From Acidimicrobiaceae bacterium (GTDB taxonomy: Bacteria; Actinomycetota; Acidimicrobiia; Acidimicrobiales; RAAP-2), in contig PKYA01000080.1 in NCBI GenBank assembly GCA_003133545.1, positions 8,265 to 47,806 on the forward strand: DNA of 39,542 nucleotides. Direction: 5' to 3'. Below, in pieces: positions 15,586-24,143 of the stretch. A program made the translations under genes and the position numbers. Below the pieces are notes generated by a model, which ran no database searches, was not told where the DNA came from, and was given only the letters and a program-made list of their open reading frames with translations. The first letter of the stretch is position 1. The number at the start of each line of letters is the position of its first letter.

Positions 15586-16038
15586 TTGAGCACGACTGAA
15601 CAAAAAGCGGGTGCGCCGTTCCGCATGGTGGTCGAAATGGGGAAGATCCGCGAGTTCGCCCGGGCCACCAAATCGGGCAATCCGGAATACCTGGAGGTCG
15701 AGAACCCGGTGGCACCTGCCACGTTCCTCGTGACCTCGGCGTTCTGGCAGAACACGCGCGGGGGGAATCAGGCCGGCTCCGGCTTCACCAGCTACGAGCG
15801 CGTCCTGCACGGTGCCCAGGAATTCATCTTCCACGGCGAGCCGCCGCGGGCAGGGACCGCCCTCACGGTGCAGGCCCGACCGGGGCCTTCCTACGAGAAG
15901 ACCGGCCGACGCGGCGGCGTGATGAAGTTCCACGAGACGGTGACCGAGTACCGCGACGAGACCGGAAGGCTGGTGGCCGAGGCGCACGGGACCATCATTG
16001 AGACGAGCCAGGCACCGACGGGGGGAACGGACAAGTGA
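15586..16038 (+). CDS. FAS1-like/MaoC-type dehydratase subunit (non-catalytic HadA-like half)
   Basis: This 150-residue hotdog domain resembles the N-terminal half of double-hotdog enoyl hydratases (FAS1-like dehydratase domain), for example V-E-M-G-K-I-R-E-F-A-R-A-T and a G-F-T-S-Y-E-R-V-L-H-G-A-Q-E-F segment. It lacks the S-G-D-x-N-P-x-H catalytic motif of its neighbour. It should pair with the next protein to form a heteromeric 2-enoyl-CoA hydratase, as in mycobacterial HadAB or steroid-side-chain ChsH-type enzymes. The start is TTG 15586, with GAGGGGG upstream. The last four bases are shared with the next gene's GTG. Confidence 0.87.
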   Translation: MSTTEQKAGAPFRMVVEMGKIREFARATKSGNPEYLEVENPVAPATFLVTSAFWQNTRGGNQAGSGFTSYERVLHGAQEFIFHGEPPRAGTALTVQARPGPSYEKTGRRGGVMKFHETVTEYRDETGRLVAEAHGTIIETSQAPTGGTDK

Positions 16039-16457
16039 GCGCGCCCCGTGCCGCCGAGTTGGCCGAGGGCACCGAACTCGAGCCTTTCACCGACAAACCT
16101 TTGACCGTCACCGACTTCGTGCGCTACCAGGGAGCCTCGGGCGACATGAACCCGGCCCACCACGACACCGAGTTCGCACAGCGCGCCGGCTTCCCCACCC
16201 CTTTCGCCGTCGGCATGCTCCAGGCGGGCGTGCTGGCCACCTACCTCACCGACCAGTTCGGGGCGTCGGCCATCCGCCGCATCAAGGTGCAGTGGAAGGA
16301 GCAGGCCTGGCCGGGCGATGTCCTCACCTACCGGGCCACGGTCGTCGGCACGCGCCACGAAGACGGCCAACATTACGTCGACCTGGAGGCCACGGTGACC
16401 CGCCAGACCGGCGGCGTCCACCTGATCGGGTGGGCCACGTTCGTCGTCGAGCCATGA
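16035..16457 (+). CDS. MaoC-like (R)-specific enoyl-CoA hydratase, catalytic subunit
   Basis: This 140-residue hotdog protein carries the hydratase-2 motif R-Y-Q-G-A-S-G-D-M-N-P-A-H-H-D, with catalytic Asp and His, followed by G-F-P-T-P-F-A-V-G-M-L. It hydrates an enoyl-CoA and is probably active only together with the preceding subunit, since the two overlap by GTGA (16035-16038). The GTG start is fixed by this coupling. Confidence 0.91.
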   Translation: MSAPRAAELAEGTELEPFTDKPLTVTDFVRYQGASGDMNPAHHDTEFAQRAGFPTPFAVGMLQAGVLATYLTDQFGASAIRRIKVQWKEQAWPGDVLTYRATVVGTRHEDGQHYVDLEATVTRQTGGVHLIGWATFVVEP

Positions 16458-16470
16458 ACAGCGCGCCCGG

Positions 16471-17289
16471 GTGGCGGCGCGCGTGAGCCTCGAGTTCGAC
16501 GGGGCGTGCGTCGTCGTCACCGGCGGAGGCCATGGCATCGGCAGGGCGCTAGCCGAGCGCTTCGCGGCCGAGGGGGCGAAGGTGGTCGTCGCTGATATTC
16601 ACGCTCCCCGTGCCGAGAAGGTGGCCCAGCGGATCGGCGGATTGGCGGTGCCCGGTGACGTCGCCAGCCCGGAGGCGATGATCTCTTTGGTCGCGCGCGC
16701 CGTCGACGCGTTCGGACCCGTGCGCGTCTTCTGCTCCAACGCCGGCATCACCGGAGGGTTCGGGCTCGAGTCGACGCCGGCGCAGATCGACGAGGTGACG
16801 CGCGTCAACCTGCTCAGCCACGTGTGGGCAGCCCAGGCCGTCGTGCCGGCCATGGTCGCCCACGGCGGCGGCCATCTGGTCCAGACGCTTTCGTCGGCCG
16901 CACTGATCACAGGGCCGGCCCCGATGGGCTACACGTTCACCAAGCACGGGGCGCTCGGCTTCGCCGAATGGATCCAGCTCGCCTACGGCGACCGCGGTAT
17001 CAAGGTGACGTGCCTGTGCCCCAACCTGGTCAACACCGGGATGATCGGGCGCAACGAGGACGACGAGGAGGCCGGTACCATTTCTGCGCTTCCGGAGGGA
17101 CTCGGCGACGTCGTCGAGCCCGAGGACTGTGCCGAGCAGACCCTGGCCGCCATGCGCGCGGGCAGATTCCTGGTGCTCCCCCACCCCCAGGTCGGAAAAT
17201 CGTTCCGGCGCAAGGGCGAGAACTACGACCTCTGGATCGATCACACAGCCCAGCGTCTGCGCGCCCTGCGGCCGGGAGACAACCCGTAA
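16471..17289 (+). CDS. short-chain dehydrogenase/reductase
   Basis: This 272-residue classical SDR has the cofactor motif T-G-G-G-H-G-I-G near residue 17, S-N-A-G for N-N-A-G, and a catalytic Ser in L-S-S-A-A. The active-site pair is Y-T-F-T-K. It oxidises a hydroxyl, most simply the 3-hydroxyacyl-CoA made by the hydratase encoded just before it, or a ring alcohol. GTG 16471 is used; GTG 16483 is an alternative. It is the last gene of the 14365-17289 group. Confidence 0.9.
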   Translation: MAARVSLEFDGACVVVTGGGHGIGRALAERFAAEGAKVVVADIHAPRAEKVAQRIGGLAVPGDVASPEAMISLVARAVDAFGPVRVFCSNAGITGGFGLESTPAQIDEVTRVNLLSHVWAAQAVVPAMVAHGGGHLVQTLSSAALITGPAPMGYTFTKHGALGFAEWIQLAYGDRGIKVTCLCPNLVNTGMIGRNEDDEEAGTISALPEGLGDVVEPEDCAEQTLAAMRAGRFLVLPHPQVGKSFRRKGENYDLWIDHTAQRLRALRPGDNP

Positions 17290-17409
17290 GGAGCGGTTCC
17301 CTTGAGATTACGTTTCGCCCAAATCTGGTCGACCATCCCGAGTGGGCAGTACCGGGCCCCTCGTCACAATGGCGTGCTCGCCTGATTCGCTGCCCGTGCG
17401 ACGTTCGTA

Positions 17410-17415
17410 GATACT
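17410..17415 (+). promoter_or_regulatory. possible -10 element (GATACT) for the BVMO operon
   Basis: GATACT ends 12 bases before ATG 17428, implying a very short leader. The preceding 138-base gap is slightly more AT-rich than its surroundings. No clear -35 is visible. Confidence 0.3.
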
Positions 17416-17427
17416 GTGGAACACGCT

Positions 17428-19272
17428 ATGACCACATTTAGCTCCGAAGACGGAGCACCACATTTCGATCCGGACGCAGTCCACGCCAAGTACCTCGAAG
17501 AGCGAGACAAGCGCCTCGTCGAAGGGCGAGCGGCCATCAGGGACCTGTCCGGCGACACGCTGTTCGGCAAGTACCGGGAGGACCCGTTCACGCCCTACGT
17601 CCACCGCGAGCCGGTCACGGACGACGTGGACGTGGCCATCGTCGGGGCCGGCATCGGTGGCCTCGTGGCCGGTGCCGAGCTGCGTAAGGCCGGAATCGGG
17701 AAGATCCGGCTGATCGACGAGGCGGGCGGTGTCGGCGGTACCTGGTACTGGAACCGCTACCCGGGAATCATGTGCGACGTCGAGTCCTACTCGTACATCC
17801 CGATGCTCGAAGAGCTCGACTACGTGCCGAAGACCCGGTATGCCTACGGCGCCGAGATCCGTGAGTGCCTCGAGATGCTGGCCGAGAAGTTCGACCTCGT
17901 CGCCGACGGTCTCTTCCACACCCGGGTCACCTCGACCGTGTGGAACGAGGAGCTCGCCCGCTGGGTCATTGAGACCGACCACGGAGACATGATCCGCGCC
18001 CGCTACGTAGTCGAGGCGGTCGGCATCCTCAATCTCATGAAGCTCCCCGACATTCCGGGCATGGAGCTCTTCAAGGGGAAATCGTTCCACACGGCGCGCT
18101 GGGACTACGAGTACACGGGTGGGGACGCCTCCGGGCACCTCGACAAGCTCGCCGACAAGGTGGTCGCCGTCATGGGAACCGGGGCGAGCGCCGTCCAGTG
18201 CATTCCCCACCTGGCCGAGTCAGCCAAGCATCTCTACGTCTTCCAGCGCACGCCGGCACCCGTCGGGTACAGAGGCAATCGACCGACGACGCCCGAGTTC
18301 GCCGAAGAGCTCCGCGGCCATCCCGGCTGGCAGCGCGAGCGGATGTACAACTTCCACGACGTCCTGCGGGGCGCCGCCGAGAAGGACCTCGTCGACGACG
18401 CATGGACCAATTACTGGCCCAGGACGAGGGCCCGGCGACGCCCGCCCGACATGAGCATGGAACAGTACATGTACGAGATGGAGCGCGAGGACTTCGCCGT
18501 CATGGAAGAACACCGGGCGTGGATCGACGAGTTTGTCACCGACCCGGAGGTGGCAGAAATCCTGAAGCCGTACTACCGCTACGTGTGCAAGCGGCCCTGC
18601 TTTCTCGACGAGTACTACCCCACCTTCAGCCGGCCGAACGTCACCGTCGTCAACTGTCCGGCCGGAATTGAGCGGATCACCGAGACCGGGGCCATCTGCA
18701 ATGGCCAGGAGTACGAGTTCGACCTTCTCGTCTACGCGACGGGATTCGAGGCCGAGGTGACGCCGTTTCCCCGTCGGGCGGCACACGACATCATCGGTCG
18801 TGGGGGCCTCTCCGTAGCCGAGGCATGGGCCGAGGGGCCCGCCACCCTCCACGGCATAATGACGAGGGGCTTCCCGAACATGTTCATCATGCCCTCACCA
18901 GGCCAGCAATCCGTCATCACCGTGAACTTCACCCTGGTGAATTCGGAGGCGGCCGAACACATCGGCCACACCGTCAAGCTTCTTGACGAGCGGGGGGTCC
19001 GGATCTTCGACGTCTCGCAGGAGGCTCAGGACGCCTACGTCGACTTCATCCTGAGCAGGTACGTGGCTGCGTTCGAAATGATGGAAGCGTGCACCCCCTC
19101 CAGGGTGAACTTCGAGGGGAATCCCCGAGCGGCGAACCCCCGAAGCGGTTCGTGGGGGGGCGGTATGGGCGATCTGCACGGATGGATACGGATGCTCGCG
19201 GCATGGCGCGAACAAGGTGAGTTCGAAGGACTGGAGCTCGACCAACCAGCAGTGACGCGCGAAAGGGTGTGA
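17428..19272 (+). CDS. Baeyer-Villiger monooxygenase
   Basis: This 614-residue flavoprotein has the FAD Rossmann motif G-A-G-I-G-G (73-78) and G-G-T-W-Y-W-N-R-Y-P-G (103-113). The type I BVMO fingerprint F-K-G-K-S-F-H-T-A-R-W-D (215-226) matches FxGxxxHxxxW(P/D), and the NADPH Rossmann motif is G-T-G-A-S-A (250-255). It inserts oxygen next to a ketone to give an ester or lactone. Length exceeds the 540 of cyclohexanone monooxygenase because of an about 65-residue N-terminal extension, as in larger BVMO subfamilies. ATG 17428 is preferred; a GTG at 17416 is possible. The SDR and lactonase-like genes follow in the same direction. Confidence 0.93.
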   Translation: MTTFSSEDGAPHFDPDAVHAKYLEERDKRLVEGRAAIRDLSGDTLFGKYREDPFTPYVHREPVTDDVDVAIVGAGIGGLVAGAELRKAGIGKIRLIDEAGGVGGTWYWNRYPGIMCDVESYSYIPMLEELDYVPKTRYAYGAEIRECLEMLAEKFDLVADGLFHTRVTSTVWNEELARWVIETDHGDMIRARYVVEAVGILNLMKLPDIPGMELFKGKSFHTARWDYEYTGGDASGHLDKLADKVVAVMGTGASAVQCIPHLAESAKHLYVFQRTPAPVGYRGNRPTTPEFAEELRGHPGWQRERMYNFHDVLRGAAEKDLVDDAWTNYWPRTRARRRPPDMSMEQYMYEMEREDFAVMEEHRAWIDEFVTDPEVAEILKPYYRYVCKRPCFLDEYYPTFSRPNVTVVNCPAGIERITETGAICNGQEYEFDLLVYATGFEAEVTPFPRRAAHDIIGRGGLSVAEAWAEGPATLHGIMTRGFPNMFIMPSPGQQSVITVNFTLVNSEAAEHIGHTVKLLDERGVRIFDVSQEAQDAYVDFILSRYVAAFEMMEACTPSRVNFEGNPRAANPRSGSWGGGMGDLHGWIRMLAAWREQGEFEGLELDQPAVTRERV

Positions 19273-19397
19273 GTGGTACGCCATCGAACAGTTGGCGACC
19301 GATACCTTGCTCGCCATGGATCAGAAGGGGGAGTCAGCGGTGAGGCAGTCACAAAAGACACCGGCGGCGCGCAGGCGCGGAGTTCGCAGGAGGAACC

Positions 19398-21089
19398 TTG
19401 TCCTCCGATAAGGCGCGCCGTCAGCGTATTGTTGTCGTAACAGGCGGCGCGGCGGGAATCGGCGCGGCGATTGCCCAGGCATTCGGTCACAGCGGCGCCT
19501 TCGTGGTCACAGTGGATCCGGTCCTTTCGCTGGACGGTTCGAGCCGGATCGCCGACGAGGGGCCCACGACGGCTCAGCAGATCATCGATGCCGGGGGGAC
19601 TGCGCGGGCCTCCAACCTCTCGGTCACCGACCGAGAGGGGGTTCAGACGCTCTTCGCCGACTTGGTTGAGGAGTTCGGGGCCCTCGACACGGTTGTCAAT
19701 GTCGCCGGAATCTCGCGCCCCACCGACTTCGCCGCCGGAAGCGAGGAGGACTGGGCCGCTGTCATCGGCGTGCACCTCGACGGGTATCTCAACGTCCTCG
19801 GCGCGGCGCTGCCCATCATGGTCGAGGCCGGGCACGGCCGGATACTGGGAGTCACCTCAGGTTCAGGATGGCGACCGGCCAACACCGGAGCGTACGGGTG
19901 CGCCAAGCGCGCCGTGGCTGCGCTGACCTGGCAGATCGGGCAGGCGACACCGGCCGGCGTGACCGTCAACGCCCTTTCTCCGATCGCCTTGACCAGGATG
20001 ATCACCGGTGCGCGGTCAAGTGCAGCGGGAGGTCAGTCGGCGGCGGACGCGAGGACCGGGGGGCTGTCCCTCGGTGCAGCTCCGCCCCCGGAGAATCTCG
20101 GACCGGTCGGCGCCTACCTCGGGAGCGAGGAGTTCTCCTGGTGCCGGGGGCAGGTGATCTTCTCGAATGGCGCGGAGGTGGCGTTGGTCACCCCCCCACG
20201 TCTGCTCGAAGTCTGCCGGACCGCGGACGTCAGTGCGCTGCCGCACGCCCTTGCAGCCGTCTTCCCGATCGCCATCGTTCCAGCCGAGGCCGGGCAGTCC
20301 ACTAACGGCGGGAGCACCCCGCGCTTCGGTCCGGTGTTCGACGAACCGGCGCCCGACTCTGGAGCCACGCCGTCTTCAGCCCTCACGTGCCTGGTCGTGA
20401 CCGACGACCCTGCATGGGGGAATGCGATCAGTGCTGGCCTGACTTCGCAGGGCGTCAGCTGTGTGGGCTTAGGAGCAGGAGATGCGGCTCAGCCCGTTTC
20501 GACCGAAATGGCAGAGGGATTCGCAGCGTCCCAGCAGCTGGCACAGGCGGCCCGCGACGCGGGTCCGTTCGATGCGGTGGTCGTGGTGGCCCGTCAGGGG
20601 GCGGGCGCCGAGGCACCCGACGACAGTTGGCAACAGATTCTCGACGAGCACGCCGGGTTGGCCCAGAAGCTGCTCAACGACGCCGGGTGGGCACGAGCCG
20701 TTGCGGACCACTCGGCCCAGGCCGACCGGCCCGTCAGCCTGGTCATGGTCACCGACGCCACGTCCGCGGGCGGCCGCAGCAGGGCACAAGCTGTTGCGCA
20801 GCATGCCCGGTCGTCCCACACGGCGACCTCGGACCGGGTCGACGCTTTTGCCATCAGCGTTGAGACCGTCGACGAAAATGAACGACGGACTGTGGCCGAT
20901 CTTGTGACGCACCTCGTGCGCAGTCCCGATGTCGCCGCCCTCTCGGGCGCCGAGCTGGTCGTGGCGTCCGGTTGGTTCGGGCTGCGCAGCCACCCGAGAC
21001 CTGCCGCAACCATCTCATTCGGCGGCCCGGCCATTCCCGGATGGCTCGATGCCGCCTTGCGCAGCGTCGTCAACGAAAGCGCCGGCTGA
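19398..21089 (+). CDS. double-domain SDR with a degenerate second domain
   Basis: This 563-residue protein has an intact classical SDR in its N-terminal half. The cofactor loop is T-G-G-A-A-G-I-G (15-22), with N-V-A-G for N-N-A-G, Ser about 154 and Tyr166/Lys170 in Y-G-C-A-K. After a Pro/Gly-rich segment (about 296-327), a second Rossmann-like half begins L-T-C-L-V-V-T-D-D-P-A-W-G and continues with F-D-A-V-V-V-V-A-R-Q-G. It lacks the glycine loop and the Y-x-x-x-K pair, so it looks like a pseudo-SDR. The TTG start has a strong GGAGGA site 3-9 bases upstream. Between a BVMO and a lactonase gene, it probably oxidises the alcohol precursor to the ketone. Confidence 0.88.
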   Translation: MSSDKARRQRIVVVTGGAAGIGAAIAQAFGHSGAFVVTVDPVLSLDGSSRIADEGPTTAQQIIDAGGTARASNLSVTDREGVQTLFADLVEEFGALDTVVNVAGISRPTDFAAGSEEDWAAVIGVHLDGYLNVLGAALPIMVEAGHGRILGVTSGSGWRPANTGAYGCAKRAVAALTWQIGQATPAGVTVNALSPIALTRMITGARSSAAGGQSAADARTGGLSLGAAPPPENLGPVGAYLGSEEFSWCRGQVIFSNGAEVALVTPPRLLEVCRTADVSALPHALAAVFPIAIVPAEAGQSTNGGSTPRFGPVFDEPAPDSGATPSSALTCLVVTDDPAWGNAISAGLTSQGVSCVGLGAGDAAQPVSTEMAEGFAASQQLAQAARDAGPFDAVVVVARQGAGAEAPDDSWQQILDEHAGLAQKLLNDAGWARAVADHSAQADRPVSLVMVTDATSAGGRSRAQAVAQHARSSHTATSDRVDAFAISVETVDENERRTVADLVTHLVRSPDVAALSGAELVVASGWFGLRSHPRPAATISFGGPAIPGWLDAALRSVVNESAG

Positions 21090-21141
21090 AAGTGCCCAGG
21101 CAGATTCGCCGGCTCGCCGGCCTTCACGAGGAGAAAACGCG

Positions 21142-21996
21142 ATGGCACCGACGATCGACCGAATAGTCGACGCCCACGTGCACCTGTGGGACCCGGCCCG
21201 CACCGATTGGTACCCGTACCTTTCAGGACTCCGGGACCTCAACATGGGCGACATCTCGGGGTGGGCCCGCTACTACGACCAGAAGATTTACTTCGCCGAA
21301 TCGGCAAAGTGGAACGTGCGAAAGTTCGTCCACGTCGCTGCGGCGACACAATTCGTCGCTGAGACTTTGGAGAAGGATGAGGAGGCCCGGGAGACGGGAC
21401 ACCCCGATGCGATCATCGGGGGCGTTGCCCTGAACCAGTCCGTGGCCACAGCGATCGACCAGCTCGACGCGCAGATGGCCGCGCCGCGTTTCCGGGGGGT
21501 CCGCCCGATGGGAGGCAGCACCGACGTGGTGCCGAATGTCGACATCCTGAGAGCGCTCCAGGAGCGTGGCCTCGTATTCGAGATGATCGCCCACCCCGAA
21601 GACCTGCAGGATGCGGCGACCTCGCTGGCGGGCTGGAGCGACCTGACGGTCGTCATCGAGCACACTGGATGGCCGCATTCGAAGGAAGAGTTCACAGTAT
21701 GGAAGGCGGGAATGTCCGTCTTGGCGTCGCTTGGCGCCAATATTCACTGCAAGCTCTCCGGTCTGTCCTTGGGGCTCGGGGCCATGAGCGCAGACGCCTT
21801 TCGGCCCTGGATTGAGCACTGTCTCGAGGAGTTCGGCGTCGATCGCTGCTTCTTCGCAAGCAATCTCCCGCCCGATGGCGCCGTGGGCACATTCGACGAT
21901 CTCTACTCCGCCTATGCCACTCTGACCGCTGGCCTCGAGGCTGAAAGCCGGGACAAACTTTTCGCCGCGAACGCAGAGCGCGTGTATCGCTGTTAG
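21142..21996 (+). CDS. COG3618-type amidohydrolase, likely lactonase
   Basis: This 284-residue TIM-barrel hydrolase belongs to the family with 2-pyrone-4,6-dicarboxylate lactonase and sugar lactonases. The N-terminus V-D-A-H-V-H-L-W-D-P (9-18) is diagnostic, followed by F-R-G-V-R-P-M-G and V-I-E-H-T-G-W-P. The C-terminal F-A-S-N-L-P-P-D-G replaces the G-S-D-W-P of better-known members. It probably opens a lactone, the expected product of the BVMO two genes upstream, though the substrate is inferred. AGGAG lies just ahead of ATG 21142. It converges on the crotonase gene at 22015. Confidence 0.87.
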   Translation: MAPTIDRIVDAHVHLWDPARTDWYPYLSGLRDLNMGDISGWARYYDQKIYFAESAKWNVRKFVHVAAATQFVAETLEKDEEARETGHPDAIIGGVALNQSVATAIDQLDAQMAAPRFRGVRPMGGSTDVVPNVDILRALQERGLVFEMIAHPEDLQDAATSLAGWSDLTVVIEHTGWPHSKEEFTVWKAGMSVLASLGANIHCKLSGLSLGLGAMSADAFRPWIEHCLEEFGVDRCFFASNLPPDGAVGTFDDLYSAYATLTAGLEAESRDKLFAANAERVYRC

Positions 21997-22014
21997 TCGG
22001 CAGCCCGGCGCCGC

Positions 22015-22833
22015 TCAGAGCCGCCCTTCGGGGCGGATCTCTTCGGGGATCCACGACGGTGCCCGCCGCTCCTTGAACGCCTGCCAACCCTCGACGCGTT
22101 CGGGGCCGATCAGGCTGTGCTCCATGGCGCGGCGGTCGAACGTGCCGTAGAACGCGTCGATGGACTTCTTCACCGCCGCCCGTGCTTCGGGTGCCATGTA
22201 GCAGCACTCGGTGAGCGCCTCGGTCGCCGCCCGCAGAAGGTCCTCGTGGGGGACAGAGCGCGCCACCAGCCCCCAGTCGAGGGCCTCCGCGGCGTCGACC
22301 CGCCGGCCGGTGAGCAGCATGTCGCGCGCCCGGGCGGGACCTATCTGTCGGGGCAGGATCTGGCCGTAATAGGTATCGGCGATGCCGCGCAGCAACTCCG
22401 GGGCGCGGAAGGTGGCGCGCTCGCTCGCCACCGCCACGTCGGCCAGCAGCGAGATCATGAGACCACCGCCCTGGCACAGCCCGTTCACCGCGACGACGAC
22501 CGGCTTGTCGGATCGGCGCACGGCATCGAAGGGCACCACGTCCATGCCCAAGAGACCGAGTCCCTCCCAGTTGTCGTCGGTGGCATTGCCGAGGTCGCCG
22601 CCGGTGATGAACGTCTCGCCCTCGGCCCGGATGAGCAACCCGGCAATGTGGTCGCTGCGGTTCACCTGCTCGATCGCATGACGGATGCCGAAGTACATCG
22701 CCGGGGTCAGCGTGTTCTTGAATTGGGGCCGATCGACCACCAGCACTGCAAAGGGCGGCTGGCGCTCGAAGCGCAGATAGTGGGTTCCGCACCAGTCACC
22801 CAGCGGAGCGCGGGGGCCCTCAGGCGGAACCAC
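22015..22833 (-). CDS. enoyl-CoA hydratase/isomerase family protein
   Basis: This 272-residue crotonase has A-V-L-V-V-D-R-P near the N-terminus and oxyanion segments T-F-I-T-G-G-D-L and V-N-G-L-C-Q-G-G-G. The first catalytic Glu is replaced by Met (G-L-M-I-S-L-L-A-D), but the second is kept (R-A-P-E-L-L-R-G-I). One Glu may support isomerase or hydrolase chemistry. GTG 22833 lies 8 bases after the stop of the upstream acyl-CoA dehydrogenase gene, so it is the distal gene of the 27836-22015 operon. Confidence 0.87.
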   Translation of the reverse strand: MVPPEGPRAPLGDWCGTHYLRFERQPPFAVLVVDRPQFKNTLTPAMYFGIRHAIEQVNRSDHIAGLLIRAEGETFITGGDLGNATDDNWEGLGLLGMDVVPFDAVRRSDKPVVVAVNGLCQGGGLMISLLADVAVASERATFRAPELLRGIADTYYGQILPRQIGPARARDMLLTGRRVDAAEALDWGLVARSVPHEDLLRAATEALTECCYMAPEARAAVKKSIDAFYGTFDRRAMEHSLIGPERVEGWQAFKERRAPSWIPEEIRPEGRL

Positions 22834-22841
22834 GGCGTGCC

Positions 22842-24143
22842 CTACCGCGGCCGCGACGGGGACGCATTATGGCGCACCTCGTCGAAGGGCTTGTCCTTGT
22901 CCGCGGCGTACTCGCGTGGCATCCCGAGGATCCGTTCGCTGATGATGTTGCGCTGCATCTCGTTGCTGCCGCCCCCGAGGCTCCCGCTCTGGCGCGACAG
23001 GAACTCGATGCCCTTCTCCCCGGCCAGATCGCCCTCCGCCCAGGCGCCGGCGCCGGCGCCGGCAAGCTCGAGGGCGATATCTTGGTGGCGCTCGGCATTC
23101 GTGGCGGCGTAGAGACGGTGCAGTGAGCCCGCCGGACCCGGGAATTTTCCGGTGCTGATGCCCTTGGTGACCCGGCTGATGAGCTGCGCGCCGACCAGGT
23201 CATTTGCCCGCGACTCGGCCACCAGCTGGCGTACGTGCGAATCGCCGGTGCGCCCGGTCGCCCGGGCCAGATCGATCAGGTCTGTGCGTCCGGAGCCATG
23301 CTCCCCGCGCCCGCCGAAGACCCCACTCGTGTAGGGAGAGCCCCCGCCGACGGCGTCGCGCTCGTGATAGAGCAGCCGAGTCGCCACCGTCCACCCGTCG
23401 TTCACCTCGCCGACCACGTTCTCGGCGGGAATCGCCACGTCGTCGAAGAACTCTTGGCAGAACTCGCTGGAGCCGTTCACCATCTTGATCTGCTGGACCT
23501 CGATCCCGGGCTGGTGGATCTTCACGATGAAGCAGGTGAGTCCCCGGTGCTTGGGGACGTGCCACTCCGTACGCGCCAGGCACAGCGCGTAGTCGGCACG
23601 GAAGGCGCCCGAGCTCCAGATCTTCGAACCGTTCAGAATGAAGACGTCGCCGTCCCGGGTGGCCCGGGTGACGAGGCTGGCCAGATCGGATCCGCCCGAA
23701 GGCTCGGAGAGGAACTGCACCCACATCTCCTCCCCCGAGATGATCTTGGGGATGTGCGCGCGCTTTTGCTCCTCGGTCCCGAAGTCGAGCAGCGTGGGGG
23801 CGAGAATGGAGAAGGTCGGGACGTTCAAGACCAGCGGCATCTCGTAGGGCGCGGACTCGTGGGTGAAGGCTGCCTGGTGCGCCCGGGTCAGGCCCTGGCC
23901 CCCGTACTCCTTGGGGAAGCACAGGCCGGCGAAGCCCCCGTCGAACAGGATCCGCTGCAACTCCCGGGCGCGGGTGCCCATCTCGTCCTGGAGCATGAGC
24001 TGGTGCGGTGTCAGGGTCTCCTGCAACGGCGGCATGTTGTCCGCCAGCCAGGCCCGCGCCCGCATACGGAACGCCTCGAGGTCCTCCGTCCCCTCGGCCG
24101 GGGCGGCGTCCACGCGGTCGGTGTCCAAACGGTCAGTGGCCAT
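22842..24143 (-). CDS. acyl-CoA dehydrogenase, subunit with C-terminal S-L-G-G-G-S-N-E-M motif
   Basis: This 433-residue FadE-type protein has F-P-K-E-Y-G-G-Q-G, the flavin loop S-E-P-S-G-G-S-D-L-A-S-L and N-G-S-K-I-W-S-S-G. A candidate catalytic Glu is in L-L-Y-H-E-R-D-A-V-G-G-G. Near the end it has G-S-L-G-G-G-S-N-E-M-Q-R-N-I-I-S-E-R-I-L-G. Together with the gene overlapping it by 11 bp it resembles the alpha2beta2 dehydrogenases of actinobacterial steroid side-chain degradation (FadE26/27 and FadE28/29 type). It probably oxidises a bulky acyl-CoA. GGAGGAG precedes ATG 24143. Confidence 0.9.
   Translation of the reverse strand: MATDRLDTDRVDAAPAEGTEDLEAFRMRARAWLADNMPPLQETLTPHQLMLQDEMGTRARELQRILFDGGFAGLCFPKEYGGQGLTRAHQAAFTHESAPYEMPLVLNVPTFSILAPTLLDFGTEEQKRAHIPKIISGEEMWVQFLSEPSGGSDLASLVTRATRDGDVFILNGSKIWSSGAFRADYALCLARTEWHVPKHRGLTCFIVKIHQPGIEVQQIKMVNGSSEFCQEFFDDVAIPAENVVGEVNDGWTVATRLLYHERDAVGGGSPYTSGVFGGRGEHGSGRTDLIDLARATGRTGDSHVRQLVAESRANDLVGAQLISRVTKGISTGKFPGPAGSLHRLYAATNAERHQDIALELAGAGAGAWAEGDLAGEKGIEFLSRQSGSLGGGSNEMQRNIISERILGMPREYAADKDKPFDEVRHNASPSRPR

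Noticed and set aside
17416-17427. Alternative GTG start for the BVMO
   Set aside because: It adds four residues and places the start directly against the -10-like element. ATG 17428 is simpler, but this was not excluded.
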